Source: Blastomyces gilchristii SLH14081
Lineage: Eukaryota > Ascomycota > Eurotiomycetes > Onygenales > Ajellomycetaceae
Direction: 5' to 3'
Assembly (NCBI RefSeq): GCF_000003855.2
Contig: NW_003101673.1
Coordinates: forward strand, 568,734-632,733
Length of the DNA: 64,000 bases
Shown here one piece after another: positions 23,666 to 35,703 of the stretch; position 1 is the stretch's first letter, and each line of letters begins with the position of its first letter. The notes under the pieces are model-generated. The model ran no database searches and was not told the DNA's origin. It saw only the letters and a list, made by a program, of their open reading frames with translations. The position numbers were made by a program, and so were the translations under genes.

Positions 23666-26600
23666 ATGACTGAAAGAATTAGAAACTTGCATGCTTCAAT
23701 CCCTGCAAACCCTACTACAGGCACTCAGGAGCAGTCATCTGAATCATGAATAATCTCTGTGAAAGAAGTCCCAGAGGACTTATCAATCACTCACAGAACA
23801 CCATTCTCTGCATCTGTGACAGAGGAACCCTCTGAACTCACAAATGAATCAATCTCAGTGAAGAACATTCTTGAGCATCTTCTACAGAATCAAGCTATTT
23901 TTCTACAAGAAATGCTTACTGTCTGTAAACACTCTCAAACTAAGTCTCTAGACATGATCTTCAGAGATACCTGTGAACTGAAAAGAAACTTTCTCAAGCT
24001 GTAATCACTTAAGACCACCTATCAAATCACAATCTATAAAAGCTTTTACAAGTTTGCATTTGAAATTGACTCACAAGCCTGACTGTGTGATATGAAAGAT
24101 GAAGAAGCTGTTATCTATACAATGACAGACCTCTATTACACTGAAGCCAAGAACTGGCTGAATTATCTAGAGAATGATCATGAGAGATTCTGATGATCTG
24201 TTCTCAAGACCTATCTAGAGAACAAGTTAAGAGACTTCACAAGCTGAACAGAGAACATCTGAGCTGTGATCACTAATATTAGAAAAAGAGACAAGAAATC
24301 TGATGAAGACTACTCACAGTGCTTCATAAAATTATGATGTGAATTGAGATCTGTGAAAACAGGGCTCTGAAACAAGACCTGAATGATAATATTCATAAAG
24401 AGACTGAATAAAGACATGCAGAACAAGCTCATTGAGCAAGACTCTAAGCTCTTGACTCTGAAGAAACTGATGACTCTCATTCATCACTTACAGATCACTG
24501 TGAGAGTCACAGACTCATGAAGAGTGAATCATCAATCAGTTCTATGAGAGTCAGAACAACAGAGAACAGATTTATCAGAAAAAGATGATAAGATATAGAG
24601 AGATTCATATCTGACTGCTGAGCAGAGAGAAAGAGCTTCACAAGCTCTTATAAACAGAGTACACAACAGAGAGATTAAGAAAAAGAAACTCTGCTTCATC
24701 TGTTCTAAATCAGAACATCTTCATGCAAACTGTCTGAATAAATCAAAATAGAAATTTGAGAAGTTGTGAACAGAGTCAGCAACAGTCTTCTTAAGAGTCT
24801 TGAAGCTAACATCTGAATCTGTTGCTCTCTCAATGAAAATGCTTACTCACAGAGAGAGACTGCATCACAGTACTGCTGTCTCACAAGCATGAAAAGCATT
24901 GATGAACTCAGGATCCCAGGTCACTGTGATGTCTCTAAAGCTCATAAAGTGAATGAGCTGAAAGATGAAGACTGAGAACCTGCTCTTATAATAAGCAGAG
25001 TGTGAGAACTCAGATCTGAGAGCTGAGAGACTTACAAGAGTCATCTTTGAATTGTAAGATCTCTCTGAAATCTGAAGAAGATTTGCAGAAACTGTGATTA
25101 TCACAGATATCACAGATGACATGTATTTGAGACTTATATGACTTCAAAGACACAATTCACACATAGCTGTTCATAAGTCAGGTTTATACTTCTGATCAGT
25201 GTTGACAGACTCACTCACAGAGATAGAAGCAGTTGATGCTGCAGAGTTGATTAGAGAAGACAAGCCCATCTATATGATGACTTTGTAAGTGTCTGAGAAT
25301 CTCACAGTCATGAAAACTGAGCTTCAGATATCAGAGAAATACTGAGATCTCACAGAGATATTCAGTCCAGCTAAGACAGCTGAGCTTTCTTCTCACTGTG
25401 AGAAGAATCTGATAATAGATTTGATAGAAGAGCAGAAACCCTTCTGAGAATCAATCTATAAGCTCTCTCATTATAAGACAGAGGTCTTGCAGACCTATAT
25501 GAAGAAGAATCTGAAGAATAACTTTATTCAATCTTCACAGATCTCTGTGGAAGCCTCTGTGATGTTCATAAAGAAGAAGAATAAAGATCTCAGATTGTGT
25601 GTAGACTACTGTGATCTGAACTTCAAGATAATAAAGAGCTGTTATTCCCTGTCTCTGATTGAGAATGTGATCAACTGTCTCACAGAAGCTGTCATATTCA
25701 CATAACTGAATATGATCAATACATATACACAGCTGTGAATACAGTCTGAGAATGAATGAAAGACTGTCTTTAGAACTGCACTGGAATTGTTTGAATATCT
25801 AGTGATGTCTTTTAATCTTGCTAATATTCCTGTAATATTTCAGTCTTTCATCAATAAAATACTTTATGTATATCTGAATGTCTTCATGATAATATATCTG
25901 AATAATGTGGTGATGTACTTCATGAAGAAGGAAGAACACACTGAGCATGTGCAAAGCATGTTAAAGGCCTTAGATAAGGCAGAACTGTATGTTAAGCTTA
26001 TGAAGTGCAACTTCAGTGCTCATCAGATTAATTTCCTAGAATATGTAATCACTGCAGATGATATTCAGATGAAACCTTCATGAGTTGAAACTATTCTATC
26101 ATGACTGAAGTCAACTAGTATTCATGAGATTCAGATCTTTCTGAGCTTTGTGAATTTCTATAGATGATTTATCTTTGTATTCATAAGAATCTTCTTAGCT
26201 CTTACAGACATGCTGAAGAATGAAAATAAGAAGAAGTTATTCCATAAATAGAGAATGAAAAGATTATTAAGAAGAGAGAACTGTGAGAACTTTCTTATCT
26301 CAGAAGCTCACAGAGTCTTTGCAAGATTGAAACAGATATTCATGAATACAGTGATACTGTTTCACTTTGATCTCTTGCTCTTAATCAGATTGAAGACAGA
26401 TGTCTTCTTCTTTGCAATTTCAGAAATAGTCTCACAACTACAGTTAAATAAGAACTGGGTTTCAGTGGTCTTTTTCTCACAGAAGATACAACCTGCAGAG
26501 ATCAACTATAGCATTCATAATCAGAAGCTTCTCATAATAGTGAAATTCTTTCATCACTGATGTCACTACTTCAAGGGCCTCACAACAGTGATTACTGTTA

Positions 26601-28590
26601 GAATTGATCATGATAGCTTATGATAGTTTACTTCAATCAAGAAACTCTCACAGCAGCAGATTCACTGAGCTCAGAGACTAAGTGAGTTCTGGTTTAAGAT
26701 AGAACATATCAAGAGAACTAAGAACTCAGTGAATAGATTCTCTCACAGGTCAGACTATGTTAAGAAGACCAGGATGACAGACATAGAGAGACTAGAGAAG
26801 ACAGAAAAGCTTCACAGAATGCTCAGACTGAGTATTATGAAGAGATTGACTGAAGAGTCTTCTAATTCCTTATAAGAGAAGAGGAAGAAGAGAGAGAAGA
26901 AGCCTGTGCAACTACTCTCTACAACACTGAGAGTCAACACTCTGAGAATCTTCATGAGAATTCTTGAAGAGAATATCTATAATCTGAAGAATTTACAGGC
27001 TTTGAGAAGCACTGCAGAAGACCTGATGCAAGAAGAAACAGAGTATAAGTCTTTATAAGATCTTCTATTCAGATTGTCTGAACTGTAACTGAAGAATGAA
27101 TATGCTCAGTATATTCAGAAACTGCTTACAGCAGAGATCAATCCTGCAGAAATAAAGAATTGAAGAGACTTAAATAATCTCTTGCAAAGAGAGGACTGGA
27201 TTTATGTGCCTGTGAATAAGTTTTTATGTATAGAACTTATTAAAAGATATCATAACTCTTCTCTAGTGAGTCATTTTACAGATACTAGAACTCATGAGTT
27301 GCTTATAAGAAAATACTTCTGACTGAAGATACAAGAACTTATGAAGAAGATAGTGAATTCTTATACTATTTATCAGAGTTTGCAGATAGTATGGTCCAGA
27401 CTATATAAAGAACTCACTTCTCTACTCATCTCACAGAAACCTTGGAAACAGCTAGAAATGAATACTCTTGTGAGCCTCTCTGAAAGCAAGGACATATATG
27501 ATGCCTGCTTTGACAGTGTGCTGGTGATAGTGAATCACTTTATCAAGATAACACACTTTATACTCACTCACAAGAACTTAAAGTCAAAGAATTTGACTCA
27601 CATCTTCATTTATAATATGATTCAGTTGTATGAGTTGTCTGCAAACATTGTCTCAGATAGAGAATCAATCTTCACAGAAGAGTTCTGATCTGATCTGATA
27701 ACTATACTGAAGATCTTATAAGATCTAAGCACAGCTTTTCATCAATAGACAGATGATCAGACAGAATATCTGATAAGTATATTAAAACAGTATCTGCAGT
27801 GCTTTATCAATTACAATCAGAATGACTGAGTGTATTGATTATCACTCACAGAGTTTATATACAACAACTCAAAACATGTCAGCACAGGCAAAATCCTCTT
27901 TGAAATGCTCACTGAGACTCATCTGTGAATGATCTTGATGAACCTGTGAGAGTACACTATAGAGTGTGATGATGCCTGTGAATAAGCTGAGAGAATTCAG
28001 AAGATTCAGAAGAAAGCCTGTGAATTCTTGAGAAAGACTCAAGAGTATCAGAAGAGATACTATGACTTCAAGCATATTACAAAGAGTTTCAAGAAAGATG
28101 ATAGAGTCTGACTAAGTCTAGAAAACATCATCATACAGAGATCTAGTAAGAAGCTGAATCTCTTACAGACAGAGTCTTATAAGATTATGAAGAAAGTTAG
28201 CTTATAGTTCTACAGATTGAAACTATTATCTGAGTTACAGATGTATAATGTTTTTCATGTCTCTTTACTTCATGAATATAAGAAATTCTCAGAAGAGAAC
28301 TCTGTGATTCATCACTCTGTTTATGAAGCACTAGAGAGTGAAAGAGAATATCAGGTCAAAGAGATTATTGACTCAGAGAAGTGAGATCACAAGCTCTGAT
28401 TCAAGATTTAGTGATAAGAGTATTCTGACAAGATGAATGAGTTCACTTGAGAATCATCTGAGTAGATAAGACATCTGCAGAAGCTGAGACATGACTTTCA
28501 TACTGTGAATTCTGATAAGCCAGAATGATATAATCTTCACTAAGAACCTGATTGTGATAAAGATATTAACACTGTCATTTGTAAACTCTA
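23666..28590 (+). pseudogene. G2 gag-pol polyprotein with C-terminal chromodomain
   Basis: All domains lie in one frame from ATG 23,666, interrupted only by nonsense codons. Gag: 23,666 to about 24,760, ending in a knuckle 'CFICSKSEHLHANC' (CX2CX4HX4C). RT: 25,487-26,083 and onward, with 'FIKKKNKDLRLCVDYCDLN', 'FEYLVMSFNLANIPVIFQ', and the catalytic box as 'YLNN' where YLDD is expected, so both Asp are changed to Asn. RNase H: 26,255-26,560 ('VVFFSQKIQPAEINYSIH'). Integrase: 27,341-27,688 and beyond, with a zinc-binding start, 'VNHFIKITHFI', 'IVSDRESIF' and 'STAFHQ-TDDQTEYL'. Chromodomain about 28,345-28,515 ('YQVKEIIDSEK', 'EYSDKMNEFT-ESSE'), which in chromoviruses steers insertion to heterochromatin. 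Non-functional. Confidence 0.9.
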
Positions 28591-29089
28591 GTCTATAAGA
28601 TGATGAGTTTCTACTGAGATGAACAGTCTGCAGTGTATATAAGAGAAGAAGAAAACATATTCTTATTAAAGCTAAAAAACAAGAAAATAAACAGGGCTGT
28701 GAATACAATTTAGAGACTAATAAAGAAAAAACAAAGAAAACTCATATTCATATTATCAACACTCATGACACTCAATTCTCTCACAACTATCAATTTTTCT
28801 CTTCAAAGAAGCAGAGAGCATCATGCTCATGATACAGATAATTATTGCATTTGATGTGAAGATTATCAGAAATGCACAGACTTCAGAGAAGTCAGACATC
28901 AGAGTACACACAGTTGTGACAGAACCTTGAAGACTGGTTATCTGCATGTGTGATCAGATACTTCTTATAAAGCTGTGTCTGCTCTCTCAGTTATGCTGAA
29001 GTATTCAGCCTGAAAACAATGAGAATATGAAGAGAGAGCTCATCTGTTCAGATTAACTCTTATTATGAATTCATGACATTTGCATTACC

Positions 29090-29510
29090 TTGATTACTCA
29101 GATTTTGCAGGTATCTGAGAACTCATCTCTTATTGATAATGAGATTGCAGAAATGCGCCATGACATGAGAATCATTGATAGAAAACCTAGACATATTCAC
29201 ATATGCCTGGTCAGAGATTGTGTGAGCAGAGAGAAGATGGTTGTAGGCCTGCAGAACTGCAGGAGACACTGGCAACATCAGAAGCTTTACAAGAACTGTC
29301 AGCTAGAATCTGTAAGGAATTACTTATGAGAAGACTTATAGCAAAGGAAGGGACTGCACTGCTTAGAGCCAGGGACTGGTCTGAGAGAGGAATGAGATGA
29401 GCTGCTGGCCTGAAGATCAGGTGTAGTGGCAGGGCTAGAGAGAATGAAGGCACAGTCATGGACAGCAGTGCCCCTGCTCCACCAGCTGATAAAAAGTGAT
29501 CAGAGAAGTC
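29090..29510 (+). pseudogene. Extra open stretch in the 3' region of G2
   Basis: Between the chromodomain and the 3' LTR two overlapping plus-strand frames stay open: 29,090-29,329 and 29,203-29,400. The second continues past a TGA (Trp) to about 29,510 with a charged, Leu-rich composition ('ELQETLATSEALQELSARI' then 'RRLIAKEGTALLRARDWSE') that looks like a coiled coil, and an Ala/Pro-rich tail. The local GC content is higher than in gag-pol. I do not recognise it; it may be a third ORF of this chromovirus family. It lies in a different frame from gag-pol. Confidence 0.5.
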
Positions 29511-30364
29511 ACAGAGACACTCACAAGAAGCTCAGCAGTAGCCAGACATTGTTTACAAAGATATTGAAATTGAAAAAATTTTTATTCTTGAGAAGTTCTT
29601 GAATCAATATACAGATATTGTCAGAAACACTCTCTCTCTGTCATCTGAGTGAAAACACTTCATAAATGAATGAGAATACTTACAGTTTATAAGAATAAAA
29701 GCTGTTATAGAAAAAGGAAAAAGAAGATGAGATTTCACAGACAGATCTGAGATATTTATACTACTCTAGAGAGATTTACTTACACTGTGAGTGATCTCAC
29801 AGAACAGCCAGATCACTCTAGTAAATAAGAGTGATTGTGAATCACAGGTCTGAATCTTTCTATATAACTATAAAGAGTGATTGCAGACTGCAGATATCTT
29901 GATTCTACAATTCTACAGAGTTAATAAAAGAATGAAAAATTCCTCATAATTCTACAGTGTCAAAGAGCAATGATTTATGAGAATGAATGAAAGATTAACT
30001 CACAAATGTTTCTCTTTGATGAGAGTGATCTCATAGAGAGTGATTCACCTGCAAGATGAATCTGTATAATGATTACACAAGAATCTTATGAAAATGATTG
30101 AGAGTCAACTGAAATTCTTCTATATGAAAGATGTGAGATGAATCTGTGTGATAGTCAGAGAAGAATCTGTAGATTACAAAGAATCTCATGAAATAAGAAA
30201 CTGAGTGATAGACTCTTTTCTCTTTATAATAACAAGGGATTTTTCCTCACTGAGGTTTTTTATAGATGTGAAGGATTTTTAGTGAGTATCACTGCAGTGC
30301 TGAGCTGACTATGAAGTCACTCAGTGAAAGGCTTTGCAGATGAAGTCTTAGAGAGAGAGAAGTA

Positions 30365-30621
30365 TGTAAGAAATCTCACTTCTCATGAATTCTTTATCTC
30401 TATTTCTATCTCTCACATAATTAATAGGGCTAGCAGCCCTTGGCTACACACAACTATATAGACTGGAATTCACAAATACTATTCACAACTCAGCTTGAAT
30501 GCTATGATACATTTGACTTCTACATTTATCTTTCTACTGTGAACACTTCTAGTAGTTAACAGTACATATCATGCCAAGCTGCAAACACCCGAATAATCGC
30601 CTGCGAGCACTTATTCTTACA
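30365..30621 (+). repeat. 3' LTR of G2 (257 bp)
   Basis: Same length as the 5' LTR. The left, inner end is mutated (TGTAAGAAATCTCAC), while the right, outer end keeps CACCCGAATAATCGCC. Confidence 0.95.
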
Positions 30622-30626
30622 CATAC

Positions 30627-31314
30627 TGAAGTCACTATCAATGACTGAGATGCTGTTTCAACAGATATAAGTCTGTTCTTTCTCATATACAGATATTACA
30701 TGAAAGTACTGAATCTTCTAGAGATTATACATTTCACACTGAATCTCTGCAGTCTGATTCAGATCACTGATAATATAGTAATAAAACTCTGAGATATCTG
30801 TGATTGAGCAGAAGTCTTCATGATAAGTGCTAAATAGAATTAAGAAGATTGAATTAATATTCACTGAAACCTCACTAAGTAATATAAGATAGAAGATCTA
30901 GTATAATTGAATCTTCAGAATATACAGATTACATACTCATCTCATACACTGAATTATCATTATACAAAGTATAAAGTGATAGAAGTTCTAGACAGTTATA
31001 ACTACTGTCTTAACATATTATCAGAAATTTATAATATCTTTCATATGAGCTTGCTCTGTCATGCTGTCACTGATCTGTTCTCTTCTCAACTGACTTTCAA
31101 CTGACAGTTATCAGGAATCATAGAAGAAGATAATGAACTTGAATGAGAGATTGAAGATATTCTTGATAAGAGATTCTGCAATCACAGCTGATAATATCTT
31201 GTGAAATGAGTTGACTATAATTACTCAATCTGAACTCTGAGTTCTATGTTATCTAAGATCACAGCTCTTGACTGATAAGAGCTATGTACAATTAAGAAAG
31301 AGAGAGAGGACTAA
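30627..31314 (+). pseudogene. G1-I integrase C-terminus and chromodomain
   Basis: Continuation of the G1-I frame after the G2 insertion: 'INDWDAVSTDISLFFL' resumes the integrase; open stretch 30,907-31,104 ends in 'IYNIFHMSLLCHAVTD', the usual linker, followed at about 31,135-31,290 by a chromodomain ('EIEDILDKRFCN', 'YLVK-VDYNYSI-TLSSML'). Trp codons are TGA. Confidence 0.75.
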
Positions 31315-31595
31315 TGTGACAGGCTGTACTCAATCAATTATATAGATCATTTCATTACACTTCACAGATTTCTATCACTTCAATTCTCAGTCACTGATTC
31401 TTGGCTGAAAATCTACAGAATTTCTATTCTTCCACCCCGAAGTTCCACCGCGTACACCACCACGTATGCGTATAAATATTCACTCTGATCACTGATTCTC
31501 ACTACTTTCTCTTTCTTTCCTTCTCTAATGTTTTTCTCTTTGTTATATAAGATCTATCAATATCATATCAATCTATTCGGCGTAGGCCTCTTACA
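31315..31595 (+). repeat. 3' LTR of G1-I (281 bp)
   Basis: Starts TGTGACAGGC and ends GGCCTCTTACA. The outer, right part keeps GC-rich stretches (CCACCGCGTACACCACC), while the inner part is mutated: mirror image of the 5' LTR. Confidence 0.92.
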
Positions 31596-32359
31596 GAAAA
31601 GTTGATCAGACTGTTTTAATTGAGAGGTTTATTAGTCTATTTTCAATTGAAAAGTTGATCAGACTGTTTCAAAAGAAGAATAAAAGACTTTTATAGATAA
31701 AACATCTGATTTTTTTTCACACTAGTTCAGTAACTAGGTTAGATTTTTGAAGAGAATCTAATAAACTAAAATTGATTTTTAAGACAAATCAATAAAATCT
31801 TTACAAACTCTTTCTTGAGATACAGTGAGGAAAAGTATGATATCAATTAATAATAAATTAGATAATATAACAGTTTTTGAGAGAAAAACTGATAAAAAAT
31901 AAGTTAATTTTTTACAGAGAAATTGATTAAAACTATTCAATTTTATTCTAAATTCTTCAATTTTCCTCACACAACAAGTGTGCAACTCAAATCAGTTAAT
32001 AAAGAGTGTAAAAAAGAATTAAGTATTAATAAAAGCTCTTCAGTCACTGAAAAAGTAATTCTTACTAAAAAGAATGTGAAATTATGACAGAAAACAGCTC
32101 TGTTTGTAATTCTTTGTAAAAATATTGTATAAAACTCAGAGAAAAACATCTTACTTTTTTAAGAGAAGTAAAAAACTAATTCTAAGATCTTTTTTTTACA
32201 TTAACTACTGCAGAAGAATGAGATAGAAACTGCTAAGATATATACTACTGTATACTCTCTATCAAGACTTTCTCTTTTCAGAGTCTTGATACTATAGAGA
32301 ATATAAGCCTGTTTTTATATAATAATATAAATATTGTCAGCAGAATGTAGAGAAACTGA
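31596..32359 (-). other. LINE-C 5' UTR continued
   Basis: Two ~50-bp tandem units (31,596-31,680) and then sequence nearly identical to 17,560-18,235 of LINE-B. Cut at 32359 by the left end of the hAT element. Confidence 0.8.
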
Positions 32360-33974
32360 TAGACTGACTGTGTAACTGTGTCTGAAACCAGAATCAAACT
32401 TTACAGTTATTATGTTATCTAAAAGCATTACTTCTGATCATGATTTATGTTTATCACATTGATCTCAAATCATGTTATTTCAAATATTAAAGATCTCAGA
32501 TTCACTTTTCAAATAAAAATCTAGTCTCAGATAAAAAATATATTTAAATTCTTAGTCACATTTTCATTCTGATCTCATTATTGAGAAGGATATTAAATGA
32601 GATTATGAAATCATTTCTCACTTACATAATATTATAACATAGTACTCATTTGTTGAAAATTCAATAGAAAGTGTTACTAAATATCATTACTTTTCTGAAT
32701 ACAGATTATAATTCATATAATTTTAATTATAAAAAAAAATATAAAATATAAAAAAAAATAAAAAACAAAAAATAAAACAAAACAAGAAAAAATCACAATG
32801 AAAAAAAAAAGAGAAAGAAAAAATAAATAAAAAATAAATAAAAAAATAAAAAATAAAAATAAAAAAAATCAAGATCACAGAGCTGCAGTATTCTTAAAAT
32901 ACTCACTTTTCAGAGTCTTTATAATATTTATCATTAATTATGTATTTCTTACAGTGAGAGTAACACAGCTGTAATAAGTCATTGTCTTAATATTATCTAA
33001 TAAATAATCAGTATATATCTGTATAAATGTGAATAATTAGAAAATATACACTTAAAAAGTGCAGTCAGAATGAACTCTGCTGTCACTTGAATGATATTAA
33101 GAACAGAATACTGAAATCAATGATTCTTCTCATCAATTTCACAGATAAAATATATGAAGATAATCTTGAGAAATATAAGATCTCTTAACTTTTGATAAAA
33201 ACAGATCTCACAGAGAGACTCTATTTTCATAATATCAGAGACTGAGTGTTATTAAAAAGTATTACTTTTATATAATATACATGTACTTACTGCAGTAATT
33301 CATTCTCTGCATATATAGCTGAGAGTTGCAGCTTTTTCATGTCATATAACTCTTTCTGAAATACTGCTGCTGATTTGCAACTCATACAGTCTCTCAGTTC
33401 AGTATATACTGTGTATATACAGCTCTGTGTACTGAGGCCGTGTTGATTATTATGATCTGATATGATACTCACTTTTCACAGATTATGTTTTGTTTAAAGA
33501 AGAGGAAAGAGAGAAAGATATAACTATTATTTTATTAAAGAAGAGATGAATAATTAGTATTATTAAATGTAATTTAATTTATCTGTATTTAAAATTTGAT
33601 TAGTCTATACTCTTCAATTTGAGAATTTCTAAGAGTGTTTTAATAGTTTTCATATCAGCTTAAACTTAGTGATGAATTGAAGAAGAAGAGAAAAGAGAGA
33701 AGAAAGAAATAAGAATAACTTATCTTTATAATATGAAAATAGAGAATTACTGCAATTATTCTCTTTAGTAATAAAGATCTGTTTTCTGTATATATCTCTG
33801 ATATAGATTATATAATAACTGTATATAAAGAATATCAATAGTGCATGTATTGAATGAAGATAATATTGCTATGCAATACTGTAGTCATTTCTATACATCT
33901 CTGAAAGCTGTTAATAGTTTCTTTGAGTCTCTTTATATTTAATAAGTTAATAATATATTCTGATGCACTTCTTC
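32360..33974 (+). other. hAT 5' non-coding region with A-rich tract
   Basis: AT-rich, no readable gene. Contains a nearly pure A tract with a few T/C/G (about 32,728-32,872). A 61-codon frame on the minus strand (33,287-33,472) is not recognisable and probably chance. Confidence 0.5.
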
Positions 33975-34085
33975 TTTCATCATCATTATTATCATTATTA
34001 TTATTATCATTATTATTATTATCACTATCATCATTATTATCATCATTATTATTACTATCATCATTATTATTATATTATTACTAGC
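33975..34085 (+). repeat. (ATC/ATT)n microsatellite
   Basis: About 110 bp of mixed CAT/TAT triplets in the hAT leader. It translates to a His/Tyr run, which is an artefact of the repeat. Confidence 0.9.
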
Positions 34086-34896
34086 TGTCTCTTCTATCTT
34101 CACTCTCTTTTAATACTTATTAAAATCAATTATATTATCTCTCTTCAAATATTCTGCGATTCTGCAGATTATCAAGACATGTGAGCACTGTCACAGATTA
34201 AAGAAAGAGAAGAAGAAGATGTTTAAGCAAGAGAAAACAGATTGTAAGACATGTTATAATACCTTGAAGAGACTCTGTAAGAAAGTAGAATAATAATGAT
34301 TTTAAGTAACACTTCTAATAGATTTAGACTGAACTAAGTATAGAAATAATGCAGATGACACTGTCTGTAAGAGATTGAAAAAGAAGACAGTGAAGAGTCT
34401 TATATAGTAGTGATAAGATCAGAAGAAGTTCTGAGAATAATTTAAAATCAAGATAAAGAGAGAGAGAGAGAAGAAGAGTATTACTATAAATAAGTAATAG
34501 CAGAAGAAGATTGAGAGAGTATTAAAGTAGAAGACAAAGATGTTAAAACTGATAAGTTTTTTATTAAGAGATAATGATTTTTAATAATACTTCTGTTCTC
34601 TAATTAATTAGTAGAAGCTGATATAGAAGAAGGGAATTGAGACCTTGTTCAGATCTTAAATACACTTCATAATCTAGAATATTAAGAAGACAGCTCTGCT
34701 CTCTGAGTATATCAATCTGCTTACTACTGAGATGGAATCTGAGACAGCAGATCAGGAAATGTGAGATTTTAAGATACAGATTGATCTGACTGAAGAAGAG
34801 CAGTAGAAACCCTTCTCTGAAAAGATAGTGAAGAGAGATTTTAAGATAATTATCATCTCAGATGAGAAGAAGAAGAAGAAGAATAAGAATAAGAAG

Positions 34897-35703
34897 TATA
34901 AGAGGCCTACACTGAATAGATCAGTATAATATTTATAGGTCTTATATAACAAAGTGAAAAATGTTAAAGAAGGAAAAGAAAGAGAAAGTGTGAGAATCAG
35001 TAAGCACAGTGAATATTTATACATGTACATGATTAGACTGACCGTGTGACCGTGTCTGAGACCAGAACCAGAATATTTGATGATCTCATTACCAATTCAA
35101 CTGATCTCATTACATGATTTTAACATTAGATAGTAGTCTTATACTGTCTCAGTGAGACTTACTATCTACTCTTATCACATTCTTCAAATGAAACCATGAT
35201 TTTCACTTCTCAATTTAAATTATTTTTATTGCTTTAAATGACTTTAAATCTCATTTGAGTGTTATCAAAAAGTGTTACTTTTTAAAAAATTAAAAATAGT
35301 CTAAAAAAAACCTTAAAATGTCTAAAAATAGTAACTTTATGCTAAGAATGAGACTAAATGAGATTAAATGAGATCACTTTCTTAATTTTTCTAAGTTATG
35401 ATCTCATTTTGAGATCTGATATATAGTCACTTTACATGTTTTTTTAATAATTAGTCTCAGCAGGATTCACATCAAGAAATATATGAGATCAGATCAAATG
35501 AAACCAAACGTGAAATTCATGATCTCAGCGGTCAGTCTATACATGATATATACATAGTGAAGCTTCAGAGCAGAAGAATAGAAATTCTGTGAGTTTTTCA
35601 GCTGAGAATCAGTGATCAAGAATGACTGAGAATCAGAGCCTTCAGCGGAATCTATGAAGTGTAAAGAAATAGTCTATATAATGATTAGATGCAGTCTGTT
35701 ATA
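34897..35703 (-). repeat. 3' LTR of G1-II, interrupted by MITE-3
   Basis: On the plus strand starts TATAAGAGGCC and ends CTGTTATA. Removing MITE-3 and one TSD leaves 293 bp, the length of the other LTR of this element. Confidence 0.88.
35034..35539 (+). mobile_element. MITE-3 (hAT-type, 506 bp)
   Basis: TAGACTGACCGTGTGACC...GCGGTCAGTCTA, with a perfect 8-bp TSD TACATGAT (35026-35033 and 35540-35547), inside the LTR of G1-II. One of the two best preserved copies; defines the family ends. Confidence 0.95.

Larger units (their letters stand above)
23377..30621 (+). mobile_element. Gypsy G2: chromovirus (7.2 kb) inside G1-I
   Basis: Complete LTR retrotransposon. LTRs 23377-23633 and 30365-30621, both 257 bp, TG...CA; perfect TSD CATAC (23372-23376 and 30622-30626) in the integrase region of G1-I. 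One long gag-pol frame, chromodomain at its end, then a 1.8-kb 3' region with another open stretch, and a polypurine tract (AGAGAGAGAGAAGTA) before the 3' LTR. Younger than G1-I by nesting. Stops are mostly TGA for Trp. Confidence 0.95.
10956..31595 (+). mobile_element. Gypsy G1-I: chromovirus, own length about 5.7 kb, with LINE-B and G2 nested inside
   Basis: Ty3/gypsy chromovirus on the plus strand. LTRs at 10956-11275 and 31315-31595 and a perfect 5-bp TSD GAAAA (10951-10955 and 31596-31600) in LINE-C. Its own sequence is 10956-11430, 19103-23376 and 30627-31595, plus TSDs; the gaps are LINE-B and G2. A purine-rich tract (AGAAAGAGAGAGAGGAC) stands just before the 3' LTR. Domain order gag, protease, RT, RNase H, integrase, chromodomain. 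Two further copies are at 34897-41991 and 44366-50002. Confidence 0.92.
2860..32359 (-). mobile_element. LINE-C: Tad1-like non-LTR retrotransposon, host layer of the nest (interrupted)
   Basis: Minus-strand LINE found in pieces: 2860-3202, 3709-6019, 6525-6979, 9749-10955 and 31596-32359. Each piece is collinear with the complete LINE-B (11431-19090). The gaps are exactly filled by MITE-1, MITE-2, LINE-A and gypsy G1-I, each with duplicated target sites. The 3' part (RNase H and tail) is cut off at the left by gypsy G3; the 5' end is cut at 32359 by the hAT terminus, so the outermost 5' region present in LINE-B is missing here. It is the oldest layer visible in the window. Confidence 0.85.

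Noticed and set aside
32728..32872. A-rich tract as a possible poly(A) tail of a retroposon
   Set aside because: It is internal to the hAT 5' region, no TSD or retroposon body adjoins it, and the LINEs here use (AAT)n tails.
33963..34184. Open frame with a long His/Tyr run
   Set aside because: It is the translation of an (ATC/ATT)n microsatellite in the hAT leader.
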